From Halichondria panicea (taxonomy: Eukaryota > Porifera > Demospongiae > Suberitida > Halichondriidae): DNA of 64,000 nt. The stretch spans positions 3,254,978-3,318,977 of the forward strand of contig NC_087377.1 of assembly GCF_963675165.1 (NCBI RefSeq), read 5' to 3'. The notes beneath the pieces are model-generated. The model saw only the letters and a list, made by a program, of their open reading frames with translations, made no database searches and had not been told where the DNA came from. The position numbers were made by a program, and so were the translations under genes. Positions 11,855 through 26,545 of the stretch are shown one piece after another (positions within the stretch are counted from its first letter, which is position 1; the number at the start of each line of letters is the position of its first letter).

Positions 11855-12860
11855 AATAACTATTACAGTGCAAAAAACAGCAGTGGAATTAACGAAAGCC
11901 TATTGAGATCTACAACTAGCTATAGAACAACTGGAGATCTACTTCAATACGTATAATGATACCACGAGTTGCATGTATCACAGTGGCCCGACACTGTATA
12001 TCATTTCATTGTAGGAGTCAGGGTGGAGACAAGGGCAGTATAATTATATAGCAAGAGTTCTTGATTACAATACTGGAAAATCTCTCTGGTCTCTTGTGAC
12101 TATATTCAGTTCTTTTGACTTCAAAAATCTTCTTCAGTTTCTCATCTCAAAACAACGTATACAAGGTGGTATTTAGGATGATGTGATCCAAATTGTCTCC
12201 TTGCAATTCATGGTATCCAGGAGCAATAGCAAATAAACCACAGTTGTTACTGCCACTGTTCTGCTGCTGAATATAGAGGCCACAGACAGTAACAACCCAT
12301 TGTGTCACTGCATGCATGTGCTTGTACATTTGGGCGATTTACAGCTCAGCACTTGGCTCCAGATCTTTCCCCCATATTAACCTTGGCAGTTGCAACCTTG
12401 CTCTTCATTCACATGCATATAGGTCTACATTCCAGCTGTCACTTGCTGTCTACTATTCATTGCTATACCTTGCTACTAACCTTGCTCTTTATCCTGGCTC
12501 TTCATTCACATTCATTTGGCAGGAACAAAACAAGCATGTGCATAGGGAGTCACGTTCATTCCGGGGGAGTCCCTATACACCTTAGGCATGCAGGAATGAC
12601 CGGGGGGGGTCACTCCCACCAGGGAGTCATTCATTCCTTTGACAATGTCCAATGATTAGTACTTTACTCTAGAAACTCGTTTGTAGATTAATAATAATTA
12701 TTGCACTGTCTAGATCTAGTCAGCATAATCAATAACTGATCTATACGTTGCCTGGCCTAAGGCTAATAGTAGTTCACACACCAGTCTCTTGCAGCTAGAT
12801 ATATCTACTCAGTATAGTATATTTGACAAGCTCTCAGTGATTAAGTTATAATCAGTAGAA
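11855..12860. other. Intergenic, upstream of kinase gene C
   Basis: Nothing coding is supported. ORFs at 12302-12655 and 12147-12329 have no codon or motif support. Confidence 0.5.
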
Positions 12861-15800
12861 ATGATGGGCCTTGGGATGGTGACACGTCCACACAAGACCT
12901 CATCACCAGTGGTTAGCGATGACTATGATACCGTATAACTATAGATGCACTCAATACTGAATGTATAGATCTCCATCTGCATGTACAGACGTAACATTTA
13001 CCAAATACCTATATATAGAGTATTGCATGCAATCTTCCGTTTATACAGTTTGTAGCATTGATACATGGTTATTATGATCATGTTTTGGATTTTCAGGCGG
13101 AGGATTTCGGGATGAGAGGACAACAGCAGATTGGTGGTGACCACACATTTTCAACGTTGAGAGAGAACGATCACTCTGAAAAAATCATCAATCCAAGGCC
13201 ATTGTATGGTGTAGTACTACGTCGCACAAAACCTAAAGCTAAGAAGAGTGAACAAGAAAATTCTGGAATCGATGTATGAAAAGTTAAACAATGGCCTTAA
13301 GTGGTAATTGCACGAGGCGAAGCCAAGTGCTATTTACCCTTGCCATTGCTTAATTGTCATGAGAGTGCATGCATATGCATGCCCCTTCTTGATTGTACAA
13401 GTATAATATGGTTTCTAATCGTTTATGAGGCAATTCTCTGCAGTTTTAATAATCGGACGCGGTGAAAACAGCCCCTGTGCAATTACTCCCTTGACAACGT
13501 GCAATTACTGCAATTACTGATACATTCCAGATTAATAGTATGGTTACTCATGCATTCATAACGGGGTTACTCATGCATTGATACTCTCATGGGGATGAAT
13601 TGGTAAAGTGATACTATATTATTGTAACAGACCAGGCATGCAAGTCAATTAAGTCAATTAGTGTTAAATTGCAATGTCTCGCAATGCTCCCCCTGAGCTG
13701 CAAACAAGATTTTTCTTTCGTGCTAATGATTATCTCAATGTTTTACTTCAAATCAACACAGACATACATCTTTCTCGCTATAAATTATTATAGTGATGTA
13801 ATGCTGCGACCCAGCTATATTCCAGTCAGAGGCAGCTATCAAACGATAATGATACTACACATCTGTTTCACTTGAACATAGACCTTTGTGAGCGATGAAT
13901 TGGTCAATGCTTCCACTGCATGGATACCAGTTTTTATTTTGGTATAGACAGCATCAATCAGATATTCCTCAGAACTTGCGTCTTAATATTGTTTTATGCT
14001 TTTGATGCTGAGCACTCGGCAGTTGCAATACTCGGTCTTCATTAGTGTAGTTTAAACTAAAGCTCAACAGACAAGTGAAAGGTGGACCACTTTTGGTGCA
14101 TGCGGACTACAAGTAATAGTTGTGACACATGCACGTGGAATATATTGGCTCAGTAGTGACGTAGGCCCAAGGGCCGCAGGCAACCAGCACTACCAAATCC
14201 ACTGAGCCAATGTGCATGCATGCACAGGAGTGAAGCAACTGATTTGTTGTACATATTCCTTTTCTTGTACACATTACTCCTTTTATATAGGACACTATAC
14301 TTGCAGACATACTTATGCCGGCCTACCACAATTATAACTCCAATTATAACCTTGTGATACTAAACTTTGCATGATCTCTGAGAACATACAAATTAATGTA
14401 AAAATTTCGCCTCCGGCAGGATGGGAGGGGGAATTTCTCACTCCTGGGCCTATATCCCCTATACCCGCAAAGCCCCCATTTTTTTTTATTACGGCCCTGA
14501 ACTAGTACCAGGCCTAGTTGTTCGCCTAACCATTATAAAAGCGAAAACTCGATCGGCCTGGGATCAAGACAGGTTAATATAGCACTCGGATACGCCTCGT
14601 GCAATTAGAAGCCTTGGCATTGCTTGTTACTCACGCTATATTATCCCATATTGCACTCTTAACCATACTATTAATTATACTAATGTAGAATGAACTTGCG
14701 CAAAAATTGAAGCGAAGGAGGAAAATGAATGGTGAAGAGATTGAGGCCTATCCAATTGAACTTGATAAGATGTTTGATAAAGTGAGTGTGCATGGTTATT
14801 CTGATAATTATTATATTCAAAGATGTACTATGACACTGCCCTCAATGCCCCTCACAAAATTATAAACAATAATAATTTATTATTATGAATTTAAATCCCC
14901 ATAATTTCTGGCTTTATTAACTCAGGGCATAGTTATATACAAAGCCAATACTGTTATTGCACATAAAGTAATGGCTGCTGACAGTGCTACAACACTACAG
15001 CCAACAGGTGAAAATCCTATTAGTTCAACTGTACGCAGACCCCACATCCCTATCAATTCGAGGAGGACAACAACTAGTGACCTGCAGATAGCAGTGGTAC
15101 TACAAGATGCTCGCCAGAAACTGAAGCAGGTATCCTTTGCTGGCACAGAACGTCTCAGTTCAGCTATGTGCATACCCTTCAAACCCATTAAGATGCATCA
15201 GTGTCATTTCTAAATTTCAAAAGATGCGTTTTATTTAACACGTTTTATGTTACTGTAACGAATGTGTTTTTACTGTAGTCATGCGCATGTATATGTGCGA
15301 ATCAACAAAAAAGCTAATAAGTATACACATTATCATTTCTGCATTTTCTATACATATAGCTTTTAAGGGATATAAGTTTTTCTAATATTCTTATAATACA
15401 TTCATGCATGTATAGGATCATCACGGGACTCAACAGACAGAGCACAAACCAACGAGTGGGCTATACTCTTCTGAGAAACAATCAAAAATTAAGAACAGAA
15501 CTCAACAAGCTGAGCAAGTATTTACTGGTGAAAATTTCCAGGAAAAACCACAAGAAGGTGACAAAACTAACACAAGCAACCTGGAAATGATGGTACAATT
15601 CTTTATTCTTCAGGTGGTCGTACGCATGGTGATCGGGACTCTGACATATATCGATGGAACAGTCGAGTCCCTACTCCAGGTTGTAGGAAGGTGTGGCGTA
15701 CACTGAAGTCCACCACCTCTCAAGCTGTTCTCAATGCCATAGAATCCCTGACGAATGTTTCAACTCAAAACCTCACCATCAAGCGCAAGTTTAAGGAGAA

Positions 15801-18800
15801 AAGAGAAGGCCAGATGACTAAGTGGTGGTTTGTGATCAATGCAGATGAAGCTATCTTGCTGGAACTTGAAACTGCGTGGAGTGTGATAGAGCAGCAGACG
15901 GAATGGACTCTCGGGCCAGTGTTGAGATATCCTGAGTCTGAGAGTGATCCTGTTCCTACTCAACCAACAAAGAAAGTATGGTAGTTATTCCAAGTGATTT
16001 TATAATTATGAAGACAGTGGTGCATGCCTCAGTGATAATTTTACATCTAGATGAGCAGGAAAGAAAGAAAAAGAACAACGTATAACCTGCAAATTGAGAA
16101 GATTGACCAACTAACCAAGGAGTGTGAGAGGCTTACCGCTGAGAAAAATGCCATGGGTAATGACTTGGATTTTTTTAATTTGATTGCTAAATTTTTGTGT
16201 GAACCTAGCTGGGATCTCAATAAAGAAAATGGAGGACGAGCTGAGGAGCCAAAGTGAGGAAGTGACACGACTTCGGATGGAGGAAATACTGAGATTACAA
16301 AATGAAGAAAATTATAATTTGGAACAGGTACTGTCCACAAGAGGAAATTTATGTTATTATACTACAATTGAAAGTATGCCTCAGGTGCGCAAATCTGAAG
16401 AAGCGCTTTCTAATCCAGGTTGTAATAGTTCGGAAATCCTGTGCAGGAAATGGCTGTACTTGGAGAGAAAATTCTGGGCAAGAAACTTACTTACTTTAAA
16501 TAGTGTTGAAAAGCATGGTGCCCACTTCCTGTTTAGCAGCATACTTGTGATCAAATGCAAGGCCCAGTTATATGGGATCATGTGTTGCACATGAATGTGT
16601 AATGTGCACTATATAGCTACAGCTAGCTCCATCACAAGCATAAACATATTCAGTTGTCAGCTGCAAAGTCTTCCCTCCCCTCCCATGCACCCTTCTATAG
16701 CATAAATCTGGCTCAAAGGAAATAATGTTTATCGTATTAGTTATTGCATGAGCACGCTACGGCCCTTGACCACTAATTACTACGTAGCCAATATCAGACA
16801 TATTGCACGAGTGATTATGCAATAACTGATTTGTTGTATGGGAGAAGCATAGTTATAATGAGTTCATGCATTCTGCATTCCTTATTTTGATACCACAAAA
16901 AAGTGAGTTGTAGGAACAATATATAAAAGAGATCATTCCAACTTTAGTACAATTAAGCTTTCTGGCTGTGCGGAATATTGCACTGTGGTAACTTGTTAGC
17001 TTTGATGTACCTGGCTTCACTGTGCAATATGCCATAATTTATATTTGCACTGTGGTTTCTTTAAAATGCTACATTTGTAACATAACTGAAGATTCAACAA
17101 AATTTTCTAGATATTTAAAAGAGAAAAAACACGTTCAGCAACAGTAGAGGACCGTCGTATTTGTACCAAATTCTCAAAATTTTAACCCTATTATGCTATG
17201 CCCCAAGGACTTTATGCCAGCATAATGACCTAACCTATTATGCCCCAAATTATGCCAGCATAATTTGCCAGGGCCTATACATGCAACAGCTTGCAAGCAA
17301 AAACTGTAAGTGAGCGGTGGAATTTACTGGAAAAGTACAGTAATATCGCACGTTGGACTAATAGTGAGTTGCATGCCCTTTTCTCTCATACGCCCTTAGT
17401 AATATTAAGCATATATGAATGTGGTGTGGCCAAGTGGCCTATAAGCTGTCATCGGTATTAAAAGGTGTTCAAACATGCAGTGATATGAATGTTGGCACAA
17501 TAAGGGGAGTGGCCCCACAGTTTACCAACCCCCCCCCCCATTTTTCCCTCTGAGGAAATGGGGGGATATTGCCACATCATTGGAATGTTAATTACTTTCT
17601 TGTCAGTTAGACGAAGTGGAGTAAAAAGAATGTTAAAATAGTGCAATTTTTAATAACAGTACTATAACAGTGGCGTAGGCAGAGCCCCCCCTGCAACTTA
17701 GCTTGGATCACTGTGATCTTTCGATCTATTCTGCCGTACTGCATGCATATTATAGTTACTACTGAAATGTGGGCAGGGCTATCAGCTGATGAGCATGCTT
17801 ATACTGCTGAGGGTAAGTGATGACCTTTCTTTTAGCAATGAAATTCAGCACCTATGCTCAACCAATTTGAGCCCTGCCCTTCCCAAAATCCTGGCTATAC
17901 CACTATATAATTCGTTAAAACGTTCATGGATAATAAAAGGAGACATAATTATAACAAACAGAGAAAATAAACAATGTGTCCAGCCAGTTTCTTGGTGTGG
18001 CCTTTCCCTTCAGAAATAGAATTGAATCGGAGTCAAAATAATTACTATACCTACTGGTTTTATATTGGGTATAAAGCTGCAAGAGTGAGACAATTAAAGA
18101 GCTGCATTATAATAATTATGGACTTTGAACTTTTTGCATTTTTTTAAAAACAATCATGGTATATCATTTCCCACTCCTTCGAACATACCCTGTATATGCA
18201 AATGTAATGAATTGATAAATAGTCTGCTATATAGTATACTTTAGCTTCATTGCCCTAAGCGTTGGTGCCTCCACCAAGGCATCACCACCCGTGGTGCTTT
18301 CATTTAGAATCAGGTATACATGCATGCGTATGCATGCATAATTATTAAAATCATGATTCTATACGTATTTGCAGAGACAAGCAAGTAGAATATTTAGGCA
18401 ACTGGATAGACGTATGAAAGAGATTGCCTTGCTATTGCCGTCTAAAAAAGTAATCAATTCTGTAATCACTTGATGTATTAATTATGATTTGTTATGCAGA
18501 TCGAAGAGAAACGCCAGTATAGTACGGAAGTTAAGGAGTTCACTGTGAAATCAAAGACACCCATCCAATGTTCTGATCAAAACCAAATTGAAAGTGGCAG
18601 TTTTGGATCTATATATGCAGTCAACTTGAATGGGACTCCTTGTATCGCTAAGCGTCTACATAACATACTTATGGGGCGTGACAACCACCCTGAGATAATA
18701 AAGGAATATCACGAAAATTTTTGTCGCGAATGCGTTTTAATGAGCCGAGCAGAACATACTAATGTTGTCAAATTCCTTGGAGTACATTTTGGTAAAGATG

Positions 18801-19387
18801 AGTTTGATCTGACACTGTTTATGGAACGACTTCACACTGACCTTAATGTGTACCTCAGCAGTACACCAGACATACCTAGTCGCACTAAGGTATCAATTCT
18901 TCACGATGTCTCCTGTGGATTACTCTATCTTCACGAGGAGTGTTTTATCATCCATCGTGATCTCACAGCTGCCAACATTCTCCTAACAGCCGATAACCGA
19001 GCCAAGATAGCCGACTTTGGTATATCGAGAATGTTAAATAGAAGTTTTCCACGACTCACGAAAATTCCAGGTCATTTCATATATATGCCCCCTGAGACTT
19101 TTAAAGATAATCCTACATATGACGAAAGCCTCGACGTCTTTTCGTTTGGCGTTCTCACTCTTTATGTGGGGATTCAGATGTCACCTGACCTTTCCTGGGA
19201 TCCTGTGCCCAATGATGCCAAGGGGGAGCAAGAAATCTTCAAGAGAAAAATGTGGATTGAGATGATGAAACAAAAACAACCTGAACTAATCTCACTTGTC
19301 CTGTGGTGTTTGTCAGATGACCCCAAAAGCCGACCCAGCACTTATTGTGTGAACGTTACCCTTCAAGAAATGAAATATGACCTTTAG
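12861..19387 (+). CDS. Kinase gene C, divergent TKL-like kinase with a unique exon block
   Basis: Model of 10 exons, about 738 aa: 12861-12911, 13097-13273, 14689-14781, 14926-15129, 15416-15557, 15614-15975, 16051-16156, 16209-16327, 18375-18449, 18500-19387. Phases agree throughout (two introns are phase 1). The start ATG gives MMGLGMVTRPH, matching its paralogues. Exon 13097 fuses what are two exons in B and D. Exon 15614 codes about 120 residues absent from the other copies, with RWNSRVPTPGCRKVW and TKWWFVINADEAILLELE; I do not recognise the domain. Exons 16051-16327 are charged coiled coil. The kinase exon has SGSFGSIY, Lys in CIAKRL, HRDLTAAN, a true DFG and MPPETF. A 2-kb intron (16328-18374) may hide further exons. 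The array's most divergent member, probably the oldest lineage. Confidence 0.75.
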
Positions 19388-20948
19388 CAACTATACTGTA
19401 AGTCTACATGCATGAACAATTTGTTTTTTTACCTTTACCTATAATGCATGTATTCATTGCAATTGTTACAGTTATTACTGTACATGTGTGAGCATTATCT
19501 TTTTGAAAATTAACGACAACAATCTATAGTAACTGTTGTGAATTGTATTGTTTTAATCGGAGGATGTCCTATTAGTGCACTAGAACTTGTACAGCAATTA
19601 ATCCCATATCACATCCAATCTGAACATGTATGGAGGGTTTTTATAAACTGGGGTGGTTCAATTGCCTTGGTTCTGCAATTTCAAGGATTGAGCACACATA
19701 CCTGAGACGGACGTCATTTAGTGGGTATAGTTGAAGATGTACACTACAGTTAGGTACCAACATCATCATGATCAGGTCCTGATAAAATTTAATGGTGAAA
19801 AACTTGATAAATACCTTTTTCGATCACCCTCGTTTTCACCTTAGTGGATTTCCCAGGTCACTAGTTATATATACTGTAATAATGAAAGCACCCGCGGGTG
19901 CTGATGCCTCGGTGGAGGTGCATGTCAAAGCTACATAACATAAAGCTACTAATAGCTTAATATTTTACACATGATGATGAACATTTTTTTGCATTAATTA
20001 ATTTTGCGAAACTCCTGCACACACCGGTATTTCACATGCAATTTATATCATGCATGACCACCTCACAAGAAGGTTTGCTTGGTTATGAAGCTATACTGAG
20101 CAACAGATCACTGATGTGCTGGAAACTGGTTCCGTATACAATTGGAACAACTGCTGATCAGGCCAGATTGGATATTATCGGAGACAGCTAGTGGAGTTAC
20201 AGCAAACAAATGATGATTTGAATTGTAAAGTCAAGCAATAATTATATGAAGCTGATAAAGAGGTAAAAAATAATAATTGTTGTACAAGACTACATAATTA
20301 TAGTATACTGGCATAGAGACGGTATCAAGAGCAGGAAATTGACACTTTTAAATTTTGAGATAGCGATGTAGACAGTCTTTGAGATTCATACATAGACGCT
20401 CCATAACTAGATCTAGACTAATAGTGTGAGCTCTCTCCCGTAATCTCTCTGCCTGGGATCCTATATACTGAAGGATCTAGTAAGTATACATGCATCTGTT
20501 AATTTATTGTTTGATTTTTGTCTATTCAGTATACAAATTATCGACATGTGTACTTGTTCGAGTGTTTGTGTGCATGTTGTAATTATAATATCTACTAGGT
20601 ATATACCAGCTGAGCTATAGGGGACAGTATATACTAGCCACTATAATTATTATAGAGGTGCATATATAGATATAAAGATATATATAGGGCACATGCATGC
20701 ATGCAGAGGTGTCATGGAGCTGGGGAATACCCATGCTGACCAGTGAGTGGCAGTGACCATTATGCAATGACAGCATGCACAATGCACTCTATCACAGTAT
20801 GCACTATAATAATTTGTATAGTCTAAGTAAATATTATTATAGATCTAAAATAATGAACATTGCTTCATGTGTAAGAGCATTTATGATTAATTATTCACAA
20901 GTTCCTTTGAGTAAGTTGCAACTGCTTCTCAAGCTCTGTCAGTGTAAA
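19388..20948. other. Intergenic C-D
   Basis: AT-rich. It holds relics of a kinase-family gene at about 20055-20460 (listed separately) and otherwise nothing I can support. Confidence 0.55.
20055..20460 (+). pseudogene. Relic of a sixth kinase-family gene
   Basis: 20065-20140 resembles the exon of D and E with CTTGGTTATGAAGCTA and GATCACTGA. 20155-20275 resembles the coiled-coil exon (CAGCTAGTGGAGTTACAGCA) but is broken by stops. At about 20423-20455 a short piece of the kinase exon appears in reverse orientation (GTGAGCTCTCTCCCGTAATC), the complement of the GATTACGGGAGAGAGCTCAC segment of genes A, B and E. No frame survives. Confidence 0.6.
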
Positions 20949-23900
20949 ATGTCAGAGAGAGGTACGCAAGAGAGCAGACTAATGGATTACCATCGGCACC
21001 GAGAGAATACTGGTATGGTGACAAGTCCACACGGTGCCATATTCTTATTGGTGAGTGCATTAGGGATAGTTCATTATCAATTGTTAGACTTAATTGCAAT
21101 TGTATGTTGTACCATTGCTAAATTATGGTATCGGGAGCTCTGTTTTTTGCTGGTCTTGCAATGTATATACATGCATACGTTTTTGTATTAATACTCTAAG
21201 CTTTTACTATTCTTAGCCGGCATGGGGAATTCTAATTATAACTATAGCTAATTAAAGCCAAGCTAAATCCATACGCTATTTCTATGAATTTAGCTTGTAC
21301 AGCTAAGTACGTAATTATTCGCGAACCATAATTATAGTCCTACACATCACGATCATGCCGCATTGTCGACGAATTTTTCAGGCAGAGGAGTTCAAAATGA
21401 AATTGCAGAATCAGAATGGTGGTGACCACACATCATCAACTGTGAGGGGGAAGAATGACCACGTTGAGAGAAAGAGTAGAAGTGCTACTTACTTTGTTGG
21501 ATCTCGTGGTGAAAATGTATATTATAATTATAGTTAGAGCTAAGCAAAATGAATGATAGGCAATTCTCATGCATGATTATATATGCCCGACATCAGCGAC
21601 ATGTATAATAATCTGATATGGTCGTATATAATCTGACTATTATATATAATAGCATGCCTTTGCTGTTTTTGTTGATTATTTAGGCTGACTATACAGTGAC
21701 ATGCATGAGCTGATCATAATTATAGCTATACACTGATATGATAAAAAAAGTGGTAAAGTGCGTGACTGACTATGTTGCAAATGCATATGCCTGACATTTG
21801 TCACTGAAAATTGCACTTGGGTGAAAACCATGCACACATCGTCTTTACAGTGTAACTAATATCATCGCCATGCATGCACTACATGAATCACAACAGCTGG
21901 CAGCCTCGGACAAGTTAGAACAGGAAGCTGGAACTAGTGATCATGCACAGCCATCAACGTTTGGTGTGGCACTACGTTGCACAAAACTTGTTATGGCTAG
22001 GGATTCTCAAGAAAGTTATGGAGCCAATGTATGCGTAACACTGTAATAATGATAATTGCCAGTTTAATCCGTTTAATACAGAATGAACTTATGCAAAAAT
22101 TGAAGCAGCGGAGAATGATAGTTAACGATGAAAAGAGATCGCGAGAGGATCCAGCAGTTCAAAATGAGAAGACGGTTAGCAAAGTGAGTGTATACTGTAG
22201 AAATTCATACTTATACTTTGTTTATGTTCACAAGATGATATAGCATCCATGGTTGCTTTACTGTGTAGCTATATAATAACATTATATGCATATTCAGGCT
22301 GAAAATGCTAATGCAGCCATTTCACAACAATAACAAAAGCAGCTGATAGTGTTAAAAGTGAAACACCAACACTCCAGCAAACAGATAGGAAACCTATCGT
22401 GTACCGATGCGAGTTTTCACCAGCAGGTAACTCAAGATACTCAGCGGCCGGCATCTCAGAAATCAGAAAATCAAACGCTTTGCAATAGTTCCTCCATATA
22501 CCTCTTACACGTGTTTTTGGTAGTGTGTCCCTCACCGACCCAGCATTTAGCCGAAAGGAATGTCAAAGCTTGGGAATTACCTTTATAAGGTTAAAATTAA
22601 TGCATGGCTACAATAATACAGTACATAGGCACAGGACAACAATATATATAGCACAACATTGCAAGGGTCCAGTGCCACATCGTATAGACTTCACTATAAA
22701 ACATTACGTAAATCATTTTGTTTCCATTCCCTCTTCCTCTTCCATCTATATGCCTCTCATGCACTAATTGCAGTCACATGCACCAATCCGTTATCGCACA
22801 CATGTATGTAATAAATATAGGGTATTGAAGAGGAGCGTCAACGGTCGTATGGGCTAGAGTCTTCGGAAAACAAATCAAAAACACAGCCATATGAGAATGT
22901 TCTCCCACTTCAGAAAAGTGTAAAACCAAAAGTGGTGAGCACCAAAGCAGAACAAGCTGATATTATAATTCAACAAAAACAGCGGGAACGTGTCCTTGGT
23001 TATGAAACTACTAAGGAATTTATCAGTGACGCTGGATGTGACGATGCTCCTATAACAAGAACAGGAGCAAACCATTGTGATGCAACTGTCAACAAATCCA
23101 CACTATCAGTTCAGTATACATGTACAGAGTTGGAACAACTCCGACAGACACATAAACAGGAGCTTGAAGAAAAAGAAAAGGTGTACAAGGTTGGTGGTTT
23201 TGTGCAGTGCATGGAATTAGACCTGCTGATTGCGAGATACATTGTTAGCTAGTATGACTCTTGCATGATTTTTTTTAATAGACTACCATAATTGTATGTC
23301 CTTATGAATAGAATTGTTCTGCGTGTGATATCTAACGACGGCTTTAGTATGTGACACTTAGTGATTACTACCACCACCATTAATGCTGTTATAACCCCTT
23401 GATTAATTATGTACAAAAAAGAAAAAAAGAAAAAACCTCGAATACAAGTACATGAAGATGGTAGATGATTTGGAGCGAAATTACCAGGTGGGTAACTCTG
23501 TCGTAAATATGATATGATAATCATAGTGTGCATGCTTTTCTTTACTGAGCCTTGTCCATCAAAACTGGATTCCACTTTTGTTCTCATTCAGAATAAGCAC
23601 GATGAACAGCGAAAACAACTGACTGAGAAGTTCAATAAAGCATTAGCTATCCAATCAGCTGAAGCACTGGCTGAGAAGGCACGTCTGCTTACATCCGCTG
23701 ATCAGACTCAGTTGGATCATCAGAAACAGCTTGTGGAGTTACAGCAGGAAAATGATGGTTTGAATCGCAAAGTCAAGCAGTGTGAACGCAACAAACAGGT
23801 AAAAAATATGATTGTTAGACAGCATGACTAATTATAGGTTGTTGATAAACTGCACACAATGAGACAAACCAAAAAATGGTTCAGGGATATACATAGAAAG

Positions 23901-25381
23901 TAACACTGATAAAGGAGCAGAGCTTTTGTCATTCATTCAAATTACTATAGCCTTACATAATTATACTGATGTATACATGCCGGATGATTAGCACTTATCT
24001 AATAATTATTACAAACAACCTCTAATAAGACTATATATACCATTGTATTATTGGACGTACAATTATTGTTGGGTGTTCTTCGATCCTTCCAGGATATCCT
24101 TCAACACTATCAAAGTGAAATCCAACTGCTTAGATTCACCAATCAACAGTTAGAGGTAAGAAGAAATCAATTGAATTAACAGATGATTGCATGTGCATGT
24201 GGCTACAGACCGAGTCTAACTACAAAGATGAGTTGGCTCCCTACATCTTAACTTGGCTCCCTGAGCTTGGTGAGCAACAAGGTTTGGGGTCGTACGGATC
24301 TGTCTACCCTATACAACTGAATGGGATTAGTTGTATTGCCAAACGAATTCACGACATTTTTCTTGGTAAAGGGAGAGGAGAAAGAGTGAATTTAAGGGAA
24401 AAACGAGCAGCTTATGAAAAGTTTTACCACGAATGTGTTTTACTGAGTCGCATCCGCCACCCCAACATTGTCCAGTTCATGGGTGTGTACTACGGGCCAC
24501 AGAGAGATTACGGGAAAGAGCTTACACTAGTAATGGAGCGCCTGTACACAAATTTGTACGACTGCTTACATCGCTATCCCAACATTGAAATGTGGCAAAA
24601 GGTGTCGATTCTTCTAGACATTTCCCAAGGTTTGCTTCACCTTCATTCTCGGGGTGTTGTTCACCGCGATCTGACAGCTCCCAACATTCTCCTCACAAGG
24701 AGCTTCCATGCTAAAATTGCTGACCTTGGAGTCTCAAAAATCATCCAAGTTAGCGGCACTAAACAAACCATGGCTCCTGGTAATCCTGACTACATGCCCC
24801 CTGAGGCACTAACCGAAATCCCCATGTACGGCTATGCTCTTGATATATTCTCGTTTGGCGTAATCATGCTCTTCGTGTTGAATCAAGAATACCCAAAGCC
24901 ATATGAGGTTCCTCTCAAGACAGTCACTGGCACCGTTCAACGACAGGAAGTTCAGATACAAAAGCGAAGGAAATGGATTGGCAAACTATCACCAGACGAT
25001 CCAATGAAACAACTAATCTGCCGTTGTCTTCAGGACGAGCCTAAACGGCGACCATTATCTCAATATCTCAACTCAACTCTGATTCATTTTGCACAGCAGT
25101 TCCCAAAGCCGTTCGTAGATACTATTGAAATGCAAAGAACATTGGTGAGTTGTGTTCACAGCACAATCTTATTTCCTATTTGCCAGCAACTGCAGAATTA
25201 CATTGCATGCAATTTATACCCTGAACTATAGCTTGCATTATTCAAAACAGTGAATATAAGTGTGCTACATCGGTTCATAGAATAATCTTTTTTCAGCAGC
25301 AGAATCATGTTATTGACTCTAAGAATCACTGAATAAATACTGTATTTCTCATTGCAGAAACCCACAACTCTACCTGCATAA
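20949..25381 (+). CDS. Kinase gene D, coiled-coil TKL-like protein kinase
   Basis: Model, all phase 0: 20949-21050, 21382-21516, 21897-22028, 22082-22183, 22821-23189, 23422-23487, 23592-23798, 24093-24155, 24209-25144, 25358-25381; about 711 aa. A Pro-rich-type exon near 22340-22434 resembles those of B and E, but I found no acceptor in the right phase, so it is left out and may be decayed. The long linker exon 22821 carries QPYENVLPL, shared with E and a possible tyrosine-phosphorylation motif (inference). Exons 23422-24155 are coiled coil. The kinase exon shows SYGSVY (the usual Gly-Ser-Gly-Ser is GLGS here), Lys in CIAKRI, HRDLTAPN, DLG and MPPEAL. The last exon codes KPTTLPA-stop, as in gene A, and the 3' intron is in the same place. 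Confidence 0.8.
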
Positions 25382-26545
25382 CACCTCGAACACGCAATGA
25401 GAACAATTTACATTTTAGCTGGTATCACTATAGTTCGTATAATTATAATTATCACTTACAAAAAATTTGTTTTGTTGAGTTTTTATATAATTAGCTATGT
25501 GCCCTATTGGAAAAATGTGTGCAATTTACTCGCCTGTAGTATATATAAGTTATGACAATGTTATGATGTTATTATAGTGGCTATAATAATTATATAATTA
25601 TACGTTGTGTTGGTGCGTCCACTCTGTGTCAATAATTATATAGTAGTACTGCAATCTTCAGGAGCTGATGTCATCAAAACAGTAGAGTTTTTCAGTGTTA
25701 TCTCAGCAATGGAATAAGCATGTATAGAGGATTTTCTCAATGTAGCCCATTTATCTGTAAACTTACTACAGACATTTAAAAGCTAAGCTATTAATTTTCA
25801 GAAGTTATTACTCTAACCAAAAGTAGATCTATATCAGAAAACCAGTAAATCATGAATTAAGTGAACTGCAAACTCATAAAGGATAGCCAGGAAACCTAAA
25901 CCATTCAACAATTATCTTATAGCTGTTTAAGGTTAGTGTTCTAACCTATGCATTACCCACTATAGCAATTTGCTATTAATCCCTTCAAACCCACCACTTC
26001 ATGCATGTTTTGATATTTTGTGGCTTGTTCATTCACCTACACAATGGTACTATCGCACCATTTCTTAAAAAGGTTCCAATCAAAAGATATCAACCTTTAA
26101 ACAACTATTCACACATTTGACTAAAATTGTGGTATATCTACTCTCTAAGCTGGATGCACTGTACATAGCTATGAACAACACAACAACTGTCCAAAACCAG
26201 TGGGTATAATATACAGTTATTATAGCTTGAAGTAGATTCTGAGTGTTTACTGTTGTATAGGAAGGTATAGATTGACATGAGGCACAGTGAGCTTGTTAAA
26301 GCCATGACATTCTTGGGGATGATGTGTATATGCATGGTTTCAGGGTAGGCCAGGGAATACCCAATGAATATCAACATGTTGACCACTTGTGCACATGACT
26401 TGTGTAATCTAATAGCCATTATATTGATATTTAGTTAGTCAGCCTATAAGCTCCTTTGGGTTGCAAGTTGCAACCCAGCCAACTATAATTAGTCTACACA
26501 CTTGCAGCTATAGCTAAAAAGATATCGGCAAAAGAGAACAGACCA
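25382..26545. other. Intergenic D-E
   Basis: AT-rich sequence with no supported gene or clear repeat. Confidence 0.5.

Noticed and set aside
12302..12655. 117-aa ORF rich in His and Leu
   Set aside because: No paralogue, splice context or domain; low-complexity composition.
14922..15188. - strand ORF of 88 aa, and similar ones at 4233-4493 and 27310-27603
   Set aside because: All are antisense to the same family of Pro-rich or linker exons of the kinase genes; the sense frames have splice sites and paralogues.
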